Shown here piece after piece: positions 26,001 through 38,439 of a stretch of DNA of 64,000 nucleotides (position 1 is its first letter; each line of letters opens with the position of its first letter). The notes beneath the pieces are model-generated. The model was given only the letters and a program-made list of their open reading frames with translations. It did no database searches and was not told where the DNA came from. The DNA lies in assembly GCF_030848805.1 (NCBI RefSeq), contig NC_092359.1, positions 13,511,091-13,575,090 of the forward strand, read 5' to 3'. Source of the stretch: Temnothorax longispinosus (lineage: Eukaryota; Arthropoda; Insecta; Hymenoptera; Formicidae). Position numbers and translations under genes: made by a program.

Positions 26001-28586
26001 TGCTTTTGGAAGTTCTAAGCTATCTAAGCGACTTTTCTTCAGATATCAATTAAGATATTTCTTATCGGCTTTTTCGGTTTGCAGCGATTATTCGTGTTGA
26101 AGCGTTGACACAATAACGCGTACTCAAGGCAGAGTGTTACGCGCATTGCTGTAATAAATATCTCCTATATATTAGAAATTGCGCGAAATCTCGCGCGGCG
26201 ATCGGGTTTCAATGCAACAAGAGCACCGGGACGCACCTCGATGTAGCCGATCGGAGGTTCAGTCACGTAGAAGAGGCAGCCGCTTATCTAGCAATTAGTC
26301 AATATTGGTAATTACTGTTGAGAAGAGCGAGAGATTCTCCCTTCTCTCACTATTTCGTAGCACACGCGTACATTCGAATACACGCACGGGCGATCTTGTA
26401 CGAATACACGGTCGATCGTGCGCGAGCGAACGCGCAGACGTCTCGATAAGCGAGTTTTTGATTATTTTCTCTAGCCTATTTCGCCTCAGTTCTGCCTGCC
26501 AACGTCTTTAAAGGCTCTTAATGGCGCAAAGAGAACTTCGTCGTTGAATCTCCTGTGCTCGACCATCCTAGACGTTGACGGACATTACCGCAACGATTAA
26601 TTGCTCCTGGCGGTTTTTTCGCCGCTCCGCTTCTGCACAGATTTTTTAAAGCCGACACCGATATCGCGAATTAAATCTCGGCTGTTGCAAAATAACTTTT
26701 ATTCTGCGTTAAATATGAAAATAAGATTATGATGGATGGTTTGATCGAAAACATATTTTTTTATTTAGAGAGATTTACTTCAATTATCACCTGTACATAA
26801 AGATCCTGCCTCTGTACATTTATCGGATGAAAAAATTTATAAATACCTCGGTTCCTTAAGTGTCACTAATCTATGAGCTGTACATTATTTGATTATGAAT
26901 TGACAGTCAACATGCGCCAGCATCAGGGAGGTGGGCCTTACCGTGAATTAATATCAAGAATTCATGTTGGTTATTTATTGTCTGATTTTGAAATTCTCGA
27001 AAATAACACAATTTTTTTTACAAGTGAGATTTGAAATAAGATTACACAAATTATGTAATTTTATTGATAATTTGTCGTCTGACACGTGCTTAAAAGATTT
27101 TCCGTCCGCCGACGTAACATTTAAAGTGCAGTCTTATAATCTATCTGATGTATCACATTTCTCAAGCAATGATTTAAAAATGGACTTTCTCACATTGAGA
27201 AGTGAAAGCTGTGTGATTCGGACGTGATATTTGAGGAAGCAGTGGTAAATAAGAAATTTTGAATTAACATTATACTTTAAATCTCTGCTTAGAGTGATCA
27301 AAGTCTCTCATACCGAGAAAATATTAAACAACGTTTCTCACTTAAACACTTTAAAGAGCAACAATTTTTTATCTGTTGTAACATGTAATCTCAGTTAACT
27401 CGCAGTTAATTCACAGTTCATTTTCAATCTCCGTTTACCCAATCAATCGCTAAATACGGTAGAGAACATTCCACTGTCGACGCCGGCAGGTATTACCGTT
27501 GCAATTACATCCGAGATTTTCTAGATAACAGGCAGTCTCTCATCCTTGAGAAGAATCTAATCGCCGATGCGAAAACAATGCTATGTTTAACGGCGCATTT
27601 AGTCGACAACGCGATTGCAAATCCTACTTGATAGTGCTCAACGCTAAACATCGGTTGGCAGAAGCTTTTGCAAGCAGGATTCGCATCGCGCATGCGGTAT
27701 CCTAATGGCAATTCGCATGGCACGTGGCCGAAGGAAACGATTCCTCGTTCCTCGTACGAGAAAAATCCACGAGCTCCCTCGGTTTTTTCCGCCACATGAT
27801 GGTTGTCGCTCGTCATTTCACGAGGAAATAATTTGCTTTTTCACGTTATTTTGATTGCATGTCCATCCTTTCGCCGATACTAATCATCACTGACGGCAAA
27901 TTGCATTCGGCGTGTTTTTTCCGTGCTTGCTTTTGAAAATTCGACTCGCGGGACGTCTTAATGACCATCCCGCGTGAATGACCACCGCGATCGCGGCGCG
28001 ACTCTAATTGCCTGTAATGAAGATTCACAGACTCGAAAAAGACACGATTGTGAATATACACGGATTTGCGTGTAGTATCCCGCTGGATGCCACACTCGTG
28101 CCAATAACGCTTGTGGAAAGTTCATACTTATTAGCGGAAAAGAAACCACTCTCCGCGCGGCTATTCCACAGATTGATCTCCGAGGCTTATTAAGTAGCCT
28201 GCGTTTTTCTTTTCTTTTGTTTTTGCGAGAGAGACACAAAAGACGGGACTGTGGTTATGCTTATAATACGCCGCGAGAGAGAAAAAAGTGTTCCCGTAGT
28301 GGAGAAACGTTCGCGGAAAGGATCGATGCGTGTGTATCTGGATCTGTCATTACGGCTAACAGTGTTGTGCAATTTCGCTCCCATGCAAATGCGGATAATT
28401 GAAATGATATCTATATGGTAGTAATACGTCGAGAAATGGTAATTGAGTGAGTATGATGGAAAACTTCAGGTGAACATTCCTCTCATTCCATTCGCAAACG
28501 ATATATTTTGTAAACGTTAAAATGCGAGAGTATATTCATAACATCATAACATCAATAATATGGAAATTAAAAATGTTGAAATGTAC
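23002..28586. other. Intron 1, proximal part
   Basis: No exon, gene or well-bounded transposon is recognised. CpG-rich patches near 23560-24010, 26180-26660 and 27480-28400 alternate with AT-rich DNA. About 24900-25850 is A/G-rich on the plus strand and may be old repeat DNA. Confidence 0.5.
23744..23787. repeat. Short GC-rich tandem repeat
   Basis: Three 10-bp units of CGCGCCACGC type in tandem, the last diverged (CGCGTTATGC). A similar sequence occurs near 60155. Confidence 0.6.
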
Positions 28587-29206
28587 TAAAGAAAGTGCAA
28601 ATATTGTGGAATACTCTAAGTTTTGTTCAAGATAACTTAAAAACTATTAAAGATAACTGAATTCAGTTTTTACTGTCAACGAGTTGCAATGCCATGTATT
28701 TGTTATAACTTGTTCCAAACAAATTTCATTTATCTATAATAAGTTTAGTGTTATATCAATTCTATCGAAGGTAGAGTTTGAAAGGGTAATGTGGACTAGA
28801 TCGGATAATGCGGAATACTTCATTAATTGCAAAAAAAATAATTTTTCTTATATTTCAATGCATATTAATAATTAAATAGTCTATAATATTTATAACATAA
28901 TATTATTATATTATAAATTATAATATAATATTGTTATATTTTATAAATTATAATATAATATTATTATATTATATAATTGTTTGAAATTCAACTAATCAGA
29001 TGTAATTGCCATATTATTTACACAACGCATACGCATGCGAGTTCTGTACATACTTTTTAGAGTCATGTATTTCGTAGAAATTAGCAGTCTAGTAGTTCAG
29101 CAGCTAGTAATTTCAGTGCTGTCCGCTAGGTTGTAACTTAATAGGCTAGATATCATCGTGATATTTCATATTACCCCACTATTCCACATTACCCGCACTT
29201 CCTCTA
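28587..29206. mobile_element. Inverted-repeat transposon, family 2, copy 1
   Basis: The right end, read inward on the minus strand, starts TAGAGGAAGTGCGGGTAATG. The left end TAAAGAAAGTGCAAATATTG is a decayed version of the same terminus. Both borders start with TA, as expected for a TA target site. An internal block (28681-28850) is clearly homologous to the minus strand of 38440-38661, including GGTAGAGTTTGAAAGGGTAA against GGTAGATTTTTGTAGGGTAA. No intact transposase frame. An AT-palindromic array occupies 28880-28985. Confidence 0.65.
28880..28985. repeat. AT-rich palindromic tandem array
   Basis: Repeated TAATATTATTATATTATAAA-type units alternate with their mirror. They are all A/T with strong fold-back potential and lie inside family 2 copy 1. 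Confidence 0.75.
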
Positions 29207-31260
29207 ATGTAAAATAATGTAAAGATAATGTGAAGCATCGCGCATAATCATCTCTGGAATTGATAATATAATCAATATTTTTTCATTTTTTTCTTACGTT
29301 GCGCAATAATTCTGTGTATAGATATCTATTGTATAACTTTTTTGGAATCACATCATTTTGGAGTTTATTATCTATTGAGTCTACTGGCTTATGAGCCATT
29401 AATATCGAGTTTATATTGTTTGGTTCTAAAATGTCGTTCCTTTTAAGAAATATGCTTCAGATACATTCTGACACAAATGACTTTTCTTACCTGACAAGCG
29501 TATCATGTACAAAGCTTCCGCCTCATCGCCAGAAAGCTATCGAAAAGTTCAATAACGACTTAATCAGTATTACTTAAGGGCCGTTTATACCCCTATGGCT
29601 TTGGGACGCTTTTCGCTACGGGACGTCCATTAACAATAGCTGGCGGTGTGCCCTCTGTTCCCTTTTTTCGTTACACGTCACGTAAATGTTCTCTTTCCCG
29701 ATTCTAGTCGTATTTCTCTTTTGTGAATTTTGTTGCAGGCCTTTCTTTCACAAAGAGAATACTATTTTTCGATTATCGAGACACCATATATCGACACTTT
29801 GTCGTTGATCTTCCGACACTTCTCGTCCAATTCTTTCGTAAATCGTAGCAATGCCTCGATCAACTATATAGTTTTTGTTCCGAACTGTAAATATAACTAG
29901 TTTTTGGTTGCCTGGAATGAGAGTATTCTAATCGGCACTATTTTTAGTTTAGCTACCACCGCACGTGTTGTGCATTTGAATATTCTCGCAATGGTAATAC
30001 ACACTGACGCTTCGTCGTCGATTTTTCATGCGGGAATGCGATTATGAATACGCAGGTGATCGGGCTACCTATGCATTGCGTATCTCTCAATGAGAGTACA
30101 CGGGTACGCAAATAAATTGACGGAGGCCGACGACGGTGATTGCATATTCCCCGCGGCTACCAATGTTCGTGGCCTCATAGTATCGATATGACGCGAGTTA
30201 TTTCATGGAAGAATAAATATCGCTTGATGAACTTTTTGCGCAGTCAAAATTAATATCTAGGGAAAATTTTTGCGCAATTAAAATTAATATCTCTTCTAAG
30301 ATATGTACGTGGGAATTTCGTTCAACAGTAACACAATTTTTAAAACCTTTGTAATTGTGATTAATATATGATTCTTTTCTTTTCTCTCTCTCCCCCCCTC
30401 TCTCTCTCTCTCTCTCTCTCTTCTACAATTAATAACTAAAATTTACATTTGCATCCGGCAGTAGTGTAATGACATATACATCGCGCACTTTTATCGTAGA
30501 AAGTAGGCAGAGTTATGCGACGGAGGTAACGAGGATATTTTGCAGCGCAAAGAAGTAAGTCTCTTACTCGTTTATGAAACGACGCCGGATCATTTTCATT
30601 TGCAATTCCACGAGCTTAATTGAACGTTATCACGAACGCGGGGACTAATGCAAGCGACAAGATAGCCTGAGTGTGCCTGAGTGTTAAATAATAACAGAGA
30701 TTTCTGCGACTCTCTCGATCCCGCGATTTCTCGCGGATGTAAACGTCATTTCTGCTAACGATCCTTAACCAACGGTTGGTTCTCCCCGCGGAAATGTGAT
30801 ACCATTGTCAACAATCTGCTCGGCGGGCGCATACCGCGCCGCTAATTGCACGCGCGCCTCTCGCGATTTTCTACGCCGGCTGGCCGCGCGAGAAATCGTT
30901 GATATCCGGTATCGGATATCAAGCTCGGGGCTAACGCCCATACGTGTATTTTGCTGACGTGCAATTAAAGAATAATCATTCACTTACTTACGCCATTTAT
31001 CGTTATTGTGCGTACGTCCGCGGCCCGGAACACGGGTTTTCGGTGTAACCGGCCAAGCGAAATTCTCTAATCCCCATTCGCCGCTTCAACCCTTCCAAAC
31101 CGGAGCATTTATTCCAGAGATTATATCCAAATCTCGCTTTACATTAAGCGATGTGCCTTTGAGTGCCGATGACGAGAATTTTTGTCATTTTGGGACTTTG
31201 CGTTCAGTTCCGCGAAAATGCATTTTCTCGTTATGAAATATTTTATTATATTAGAGCCGC
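29207..31260. other. Intron 1 noncoding DNA
   Basis: No gene is seen. It includes a short CT run (about 30385-30420) and a CpG-rich patch (30500-31220) whose frames have no recognisable domains. Confidence 0.5.
30385..30421. repeat. (CT)n microsatellite
   Basis: A pyrimidine tract TCTCTCTCTCCCCCCCTC followed by pure CT units. Confidence 0.85.
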
Positions 31261-31264
31261 TAAG

Positions 31265-31550
31265 TAATTTTATTACTGAAGCAAAGTGTAACTAGGGGTT
31301 TTTGGGTGTGCTAAACACGATTTTCAAGTTTGTTTTACAAAATGTTGCGTCAGAAAAAAGATATGGCTATCAGAAATATGAAAATTTCGAATATTCTCAT
31401 ACACTGAAAAACCCATTTAGTTCAACTAAAATAGGTTTCTCATTGTCAGTGTAAGATATATTTTGTTATATTAAGTTTTACAATTAATTGATAGCTGAAA
31501 CAAAGTACGTTTAGGAGTTTTTGGGTGTGCTAAACATGATTTTAAAATCA
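31265..31550. repeat. Direct repeat, two units 219 bp apart
   Basis: AGGGGTTTTTGGGTGTGCTA at 31294 recurs as AGGAGTTTTTGGGTGTGCTA at 31513, each followed by AACA and preceded by a related CTGAARCAAAGT block. Between them lies a short palindromic segment bounded by CACTGAAAAAC (31404) and GTCAGTG. The origin is unknown. Confidence 0.65.
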
Positions 31551-31809
31551 TATTTGAAAAAAAGGTTAAAAAATTTTATGACAAAAGTTAATGAAGATTT
31601 ATGACAATTTTTTTTTATTTGACCTGAAATTCGGTATTTTAGGACCATTCGAGGAAAATAATATGGCATTCAAAGGTTAATTATCGATTACTTAAAGATT
31701 TTTCTTTATAAAGATTTTTTTTCCAACACGGATTATTTTCGCAATTTTCAAACTTGGATTATTGCTGATTGTAGGTACACAGTAAAAAATTGTGTGTACA
31801 TAGCGGTCC

Positions 31810-32756
31810 ATCTCTCTAAATTTCTTGGAGTGGAATCTCACTCCAAAAGAGTGAGATCCCACTCTTACGAATAATGAAAATACTGCCAGTCTAAATAGAG
31901 CGAATTTTCACTTTGCGAAAGAGTGCTTATTCACTTTTTACTTGGAGTGATTGTTCAACTCTGGAAAGAGTGACATGTTTCACTGAATAATTATTCACCC
32001 GACATAAAAAAAATTATTTATTTCGAAATTTTAATACTATTTTTTAACTAAATTTGTTTCTTAAGATGCTGTCTATGATTATAAATATTTTCTCGTATTT
32101 GAAAAACACACTTACCTTGGTGGGATTCGAACTCGGGACCTCTGCATCGTGAGCCAACTGCCTTACGTGGTAGGCTACTTCTTAATTTGATGTAAGCGTG
32201 TATATATGGTCTACATATATCACAACCAGCGCAAATAAATAATTTTTCAAAAATTATCTTAAGAAACAAATTCAGTTTAAAAAGAGTAATAAAATTTTGA
32301 ATTAGATATATGATATAATATTTCTTAATGTCGGGTGAATGTCAGAAACCAGTGCCGGATCATTATGAAATTTTGTGTTCATAAATATATTCGTAAATAA
32401 TCGGGGCCTTATGTTATGTAAGGCCATCCCTAACAAATTTCTACACAGGAACAATTGAACACGCGGGAAGCGGGAAGCGGGAAGGCGATTTCACTTCAAG
32501 TTGGAGTGAAGTTTGGAGTGATGACTTCACTCGAAGCGGGAAGCGGGAAGGCAATTTCACTTCAAGTTGGAGTGAAATTTGGAGTGACAACTTCACTCTA
32601 ACAACTTCACTTTAAAAATCAGAGTGAAACTCAACTCTTTTTACCTTAGAGTAAATAAATTCACTCTATTGGAGCGAATATTCACTCTTTTTGAGTGAAC
32701 TGGTCAGTAACTCCATGTTTAGAGTGAAAATTTCACTCCAAAAAATTTAGAGAGAT
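31810..32756. mobile_element. GAGTGA-rich inverted-repeat element (second level)
   Basis: The left end ATCTCTCTAAATTTCTTGGA mirrors the right end CCAAAAAATTTAGAGAGAT. Both arms are filled with TTCACTC/GAGTGAA words. Within the right arm a 66-bp segment containing GCGGGAAGCGGGAAGGC is duplicated in tandem (32469-32534 and 32535-32600). A further inverted pair (about 31991-32067 and 32260-32340) surrounds a tRNA-like core. Confidence 0.7.
32112..32185 (-). repeat. tRNA-like core inside the nested element
   Basis: The minus strand has a box A-like TAGCCTACCACG with a D stem (GCCT/AGGC) and a box B GAGTTCGAATCCC. The T stem and acceptor stem do not pair, so it is not a working tRNA. It occupies the loop of an inverted repeat with ATTCACCCGACAT ends. 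It may be a captured tRNA pseudogene or SINE head. A chance 73-residue frame runs over it. Confidence 0.45.
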
Positions 32757-33489
32757 AAGTTAAAATTTTCTTGTGTTACCAAGATTTGATTATTATTTCA
32801 ATGTAAAATTAACATACAACAGCTATGTTATTTTTTTCTAACATTTTCATGTGTTACATTTATGTCAACGTGATAACTTAACTTAACACTTTATATATGT
32901 CATTTAGAAATTGAATATTATTTTGAGTTCTTGTAACACAATTACTTTAAAAAATCAACATGTCTTGAAGTTATTTTAACACATAAACAAAAGTTAAAGT
33001 AAATAATCGTAAACTTTGACACACAAAATAATTAAATTTACTAAAATTAAATGTTTCTATTACACATAATTCAAGTAAAATTTGTAAAATAATTAATATC
33101 ATGTGTATATTTTTTGATGAAAATAACTTGAAAAATAAAGTCAAAAGAACAAATATAAATGTAAAGTATAGTGTCAATTAATTAACATTTCTAATTTGTC
33201 AACATTTAACACACGATGAATGAGTCATTTTAACTTAAAATTTAGAGTGCTGGATTTTCTGGGACATGTAAAAACTGTTAAAAGTACGTATTATTTTTTA
33301 CTATGTACCTACGAGCAGAATTATAACTGGTATTAAATTATTTAAATCATATTAACTCAGAATAATTGAGATGTAGAGATACTTTAATATACTTGACATG
33401 GATGTAATAGGTATACAATATTGATGGAGATACATGGTATTGAGATATATTTTGAAATGATATATACATATTATACTACATTAACTACA

Positions 33490-33675
33490 TATTATATTAA
33501 TAAGTGGAAAGAAAAGAAAAAATATAATAAATTCTCAGAAAGTTAATAAATTTTCACCTTTTTTTCTTGTTTTGCCCATGATTCTGCGAGCAAAACTTGT
33601 GCACGAATTTAAAACCTATTAATTTTTTCTGAGATTTTTATTATATTGTCCTTTTTTTTTTATTAATATAATATA
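33490..33675. repeat. Imperfect AT-rich inverted repeat
   Basis: ATATTATATTAATA...AAAAATATAATAAATTCTCAG (33490-33555) is mirrored by CTGAGATTTTTATTATATTG...TATTAATATAAT (33631-33675). The loop is about 75 bp. It is probably a decayed MITE. No target duplication is seen. Confidence 0.5.
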
Positions 33676-34509
33676 AACAGTATAACAAGGAAAGTTGCTG
33701 AAACTAAAGTTATTTTAAACAATTCTTATAAATAATTATTTTTAAATAAATGGACTAAACCAAATGAATTAAATACTGTACATTTATTTCGCATTACGTG
33801 CTAATAAAAATAATAAATCTCTTCATCAGAGACACATCATTTTTTATTTACACGTATTGTATGGCGAGAAGAATATATAATTATGAACTTGTAAAAATAA
33901 ATATTTTTGGCTGGTTGCATCATGTTCAGTAATATATGCTCAGAAGATCTGAGAGGCTATTTCCATAAAAAGAATTTAGCTGAAATTCTTTGGAGGCATA
34001 GTTATAATTATTAATGTTAGAAAGTATATTTAATAGTTTCCAAAAGTATCTCGATTATATCGATATTATCGTACGTGTTCAAACACATTCATTTAAAAAA
34101 CACACATATTACCAAGCATCCAGTCGAATTGTTAACCCTTTTTTTATAATATTGATTTTTACAAATTCATGTATGTATTTCTTTTGACTTTACTTTAGTA
34201 TATTATCCAAGTCCAATTTTTTAATGAAATTTTGCAGATATACGTACTACTCACTAAATGTATAAGCGAAGTCACAAATGCTGAGTTGCGGAAATGCCTT
34301 GCTTCCAAGAAGATCAAATTTTAATTAATTATTCTGCTTAATTAACATGTTTCAAGATTGAAAATAATAAGAATTCAAAATAAAAATTCAAAAAATTTTT
34401 GCTAAAATGTATTTTATTAGTGTATTAGGAAATTGTATGTATAATATTGTCAAAATTTAATGAAAAAAACAAGAAATCAAAGAAATTTTGGCCGCGTGTC
34501 CCTCTTTAA

Positions 34510-34647
34510 GGCTTAGTTTCACAAGTGTCGGTTAACTGTTAACCTCAGATTAACTCACTCTTCGTCTCTTTCTAAATCCCCCTTAGAAAGAGACGAAGAG
34601 TGAGTTAATCTAAGATAAAAGTTAACCGACACTTGTGAAACTGGGCC
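34510..34647. mobile_element. MITE with TAA target duplication
   Basis: A 138 bp hairpin. The GGCTTAGTTTCACAAGTGTC left end mirrors the right end, which is GACACTTGTGAAACTGGGCC. TAA flanks both sides (34507-34509 and 34648-34650). The arms continue to GACGAAGAGTGAGTTAATCT. It has the same TWA target type as 15062-15201 but different ends. Confidence 0.85.
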
Positions 34648-34821
34648 TAAGATGGTAGTCCGGCACCACACTAATTAACTGTGCGTGGGCAAACACGCTT
34701 TCTCGCGAGCGCTTGGCCGCGCCGACTAAATATAATATAAACAAATTTAGCAACAAGATTCATTGCCCTTACCGACGCTCTCAACAGACGATCGACGCTA
34801 TATACCACCAAAATCGAATTA

Positions 34822-34954
34822 TGTCTATTTCTACCAATGTAGATTAATCCCGGTTTAATTGATTTTTTATCTTTTTCTAGTCTTAAGAATTAGAAAAGGA
34901 TAATAAGTAAGTTAACCCGAGATTAAAGTTAATCTATATTGGTAGAAATAGACA
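34822..34954. mobile_element. MITE with TTA target duplication
   Basis: A 133 bp hairpin with perfect TGTCTATTTCTACCAAT ends except one base. TTA lies on both sides (34819-34821 and 34955-34957). The right TTA overlaps the TA at which the next element is inserted. Confidence 0.85.
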
Positions 34955-34957
34955 TTA

Positions 34958-35885
34958 GGAGAGACCGGGGCTCGTTGGTACAAGGGACAAGTTGGCAATG
35001 CGTTCCGTTTATGTATTTATAGCAAAAGAACAATGGAAAAGTTATCACAAAATATCTCTTTTATGACATAAGTACTTTTCTAAAAGTTTTATTTAAATCA
35101 AATAAGTATTACAATAGAAAAAGAGAAAACTCTGATTCAAGAGGTGGCAAGTAAATTTTCGAGCGTTTCAAAATATCGTATTAATGTTCTTCAGCTTGAA
35201 AAGTAAATCAAAGTGACGTATTATTAGTTAAAAGAAAAGTTTCTGTTACTATACAACATGTTATTTTGAGGAACAACAGTAATTTGTTGTAATAAAATGA
35301 CTGAAATCAAACGTATTTAGGGATGGGGTATGTTGGCTCATATTAAGGCACGCTTTTAGCTTGACTTGTTGTTGCCGCGCGCGTGAGACCTGTGTATGTG
35401 ATTTGCTATCTACAATGCTGATAGAAGCTAGATATATATATTTATATTAATATTTTTATATTGAAGAAAGCTACATCTAAAATAAGCTACATCTAAATAG
35501 TTTACAATTGTTTTTCTGCAACAACATTTTGCTATTTGATCATTACAAAATAACTTTAAAAGATACAATTTTCATCCAGAAGTACATATATGTATATCTG
35601 TTACCCGTTTTGTGTTTCTATAAAGTTTTCATTAATTTAACATAGACTTTTGTCGCAGAGCCAACTTACCCTACTATATCGAAGCAAGCTGGCTACAATG
35701 CAGCATGTTCGTATTTCACTTATTACAAAGAAACTATATACAGTATATAGCAGCGTTCCTGGCACGAAAATGTAGAGAAAGGTTCTCTCTATCATATTAG
35801 TACTGTTTTAATCATATGAAAATTAGTTGTTGAAAACTTAAATGCCGAAATTGTGAAAACGGTGCCAACGAGCCCCGGTCTCCCC
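34958..35885. mobile_element. 928-bp TA-flanked transposon (mariner-like ends)
   Basis: The left end GGAGAGACCGGGGCTCGTTGG mirrors the right end CCAACGAGCCCCGGTCTCCCC apart from one base. TA flanks both sides (34956-34957 and 35886-35887). TA target duplication fits the IS630-Tc1-mariner group. The interior is AT-rich with no transposase frame, so it is non-autonomous or decayed. The left border abuts the TTA duplication of the MITE at 34822-34954. Confidence 0.85.
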
Positions 35886-36306
35886 TAATCACATAAGTAC
35901 TCGTGAAGTTATTATTGCGACTCGTACAGAGTCGCGCATGGTATTTTTACTATAATCATCTCACCACAGTTTATTTTCTTGTTACATTTCTTTATCTTGT
36001 CGCTCGTTGTTTATCAAAAGTAATTAATAAAAGTAATTAATAACCACATGAGTTTCCACTTACTTTCCAACTTTCCACGCGAAGCGAGGTCCATTCCACA
36101 CCGCTTGGTGCTTAAAGTGTGAAATATGTAAGAAAATGATTTCTTCTTTGATTTGTTTTTTTTTTATAATGATATTTTATCAACTTAATACATAAGTATA
36201 GTTCTCTAATACACTAATAAAATAAAACATTTCAGCAAAATATTATTAATAATAATAAGAGAAATATACGACTGTTATGATATGCAAATAAATTAGAATA
36301 AAATGC

Positions 36307-36350
36307 CATTTACGGTTCAAGTTTGGATCTTAGTAGCCTAATAATTATAT
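36307..36350 (+). repeat. Interspersed repeat, copy C
   Basis: CATTTACGGTTCAAGTTTGG followed by ATCTTAGTAGCCTAATAATT, matching copies A (10841) and B (11313) in the upstream region. It lies in a segment that interrupts the right arm of the 34175-36605 palindrome, which suggests it arrived as an insertion. Confidence 0.6.
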
Positions 36351-36605
36351 TTTTTTTGTATTACACACATCTATTATATGGTATATAATTTAATATAAAA
36401 TATTATTAAATTTTTATTATTTTTCCATATCAAAATCTTGAAAAACGTTAATTAAACCGAATAATTAAAATTTTATTTTCTCGGAAACTAAGTATTTCCG
36501 CAACTCTGCTTGTAACTACATTTAGTGAATACTACGTACCTACAAAATTTAATCAAAATCGGACTTGAGTGATATACTAAAGTCTTACCTTTCTTTTGCA
36601 TTGAG

Positions 36606-38439
36606 TATTTCAATAACAACAGATTTCTTCTACAATGTAGTATTTAATTTACTACATTACGTCCACTTATTACAAAATACAATAGCTATATTTAGTAAAA
36701 GTTATAAAATAACAGTTATTTAATTTCCCAGTTGTCACCTTATAAGATAGTTTTTTTTCAAAAATTTTCGCAGATGTATCGAAACTATCTTGAATTGCGA
36801 TTTCAGTAATTTAATACCATTTGTGCAATCCTGCTCGTACAATTGATATAAAAGTCTAGATTCGAAAAATGAATACAGTCCGCTTTTGCTTAGACCGCTT
36901 TGACGTTCGTGATATCGAGTTGATTGTGCAAAAAAGACAGAAAAAGACTTAGCCAATTTAATTGGTAATTTGCACGATTAATCATAATCGCGACTTAGTT
37001 GATTTGCAACAGAAGATATTGCGTTTAAATTATAACATTATTTTTAGATACATATAATTCACGCTTCTTGCTGCGTAATATCCAAGAAGTTATGGACTCT
37101 ATTTACATTTCAAATGGTAGCCTACGCGCTTTACGGCACGGGTTAGAGAGCAGGTTGCTGTTCACATTATCGCGCTATTATCTGTGTAATCGCGCGGTCC
37201 ATAATATATCGCTAAACCGAGGCGTTTTATGCAAGTACATGACAGTGTTCGCGAAAAACCTTCGTGAATATGGAGCTGCGCGACACGAGTTGTTACGGCG
37301 AAGCGCGTATATAAATATTTCGGTGATTATCGTTCTTTTGTTTACGCTCCTATACGGCGATTGCAAAAATGGCGTGTGAAGGTGTAAAACGGAAGTTATT
37401 TACGTTTTCAGCGTGTAATAGCCTCGTTATGAGCATTTTTATCGAAGGTGACCGTGCAAATGGTCCGTAAAATATTTCTACCGTTGTGCAAAATAAAGCA
37501 CGTGTTTACTGACAATGAGAAAAAAAAATGTTGAAAAACGCAAAATATGTTTCAGCCAACTAAAATATTTAATCCGATACGTTCAACTAAACATTAGTTA
37601 AATTAATTAATTCTTGATTAAAAAATTTTAATGGTTGACATGAATAAACTATTATACATATACCTTTTTTAATGCAACTTAATAATTGTTGAATCAATCA
37701 AATCTACAACTATACAAATTTAGTTCGTATAAGCAATTTTTTTTTATTGTAAGAGTGACTCGTACTCGCACATAATCATTATAGAGGAACTAGTTGGATT
37801 AACGCGAACCATGTGGACAACATAAACCATCACGATATCTAGAATATTAAGTATTGCAACCTGACGGACAGCAATGGAATTACTATAGCTATTGGCTCCC
37901 TAATCTAACGTAGAAAGTGGCAGCATGGCACAACTTGTCATAAAGTTAAAAATTAAACCTGAAGATTTGGTGTGTATCGCTTACAGCTTAAGCTTATAAA
38001 CTGTTATTTTGCAGTCAATCTGCTTCACAGCTTAATTCTTAATCGCTTTTTGTTGCATGTAAAACTAAGATAGAACTTAAATGTTGTCTATTTAGCAAGT
38101 GGCATATGGTGTATATTTCTATTGTGTACGATAACAAGGTAAAACTAGCGATATCGAATAATTTTGAGATAGTTTGTATAATATTTTTTATAAGTATTGC
38201 ATTTTATATTCTATTGTTTTTTTTCTTTCAAGAGTAATAATATTATGATGAGTATACGTTATAAGTATATTATATTATGTGAGTAAAAGTTTCAAACATG
38301 TTACATATATTTGTATGACATTGTTATAAAGAGCACAAAATTTAGAGTTTGTAATATTAGAATATAATAAATATATAATACAATAATTATTATAGATTAT
38401 TTCATTGTTAATATGCCTTAAAATACGAGAAAAATGATT
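36606..38439. other. Intron 1 noncoding DNA
   Basis: No gene is recognised. Near 37508-37530 the sequence TTACTGACAATGAGAAA matches the mirror of 31437-31459, so 37505-37755 may be another decayed MITE, but its second end is not clear. Confidence 0.45.

Larger units (their letters stand above)
31771..33312. mobile_element. Outer transposon of a three-level nest
   Basis: GTAGGTACACAGTAAAAAA (31771-31789) matches the mirror of TTTTTTACTATGTACCTAC (33294-33312) at 18 of 19 positions. The inner flank on the right (32800-33240) is full of AACAC/GTGTT and TTAAC words like those in the 41040-41539 element, whose ends also read CAGTAAAAA. The total is about 1.54 kb with no coding frame. Inside it lies the GAGTGA-rich element 31810-32756. 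Confidence 0.65.
34175..36605. mobile_element. Large palindromic transposon carrying at least four insertions
   Basis: The left arm (34175-34495) and right arm (36135-36605) are inverted copies. TTTAGTATAT, CACTAAATGTA, GAGTTGCGGAAATGC and TTTATTTTATTAGTGTATTA each recur in mirror form and order. The right arm is longer because it contains an insertion with interspersed repeat copy C. The interior contains two MITEs (34510-34647, 34822-34954) and a 928 bp element (34958-35885). Between them is residual interior sequence (34660-34820, 35890-36135). No transposase is visible. Confidence 0.75.

Noticed and set aside
32112..32185. Functional tRNA gene
   Set aside because: Box A, D stem and box B are visible, but the T stem and acceptor stem do not pair.
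32048..32269. 73-residue minus-strand frame
   Set aside because: It overlaps the tRNA-like core and arms of a nested transposon.
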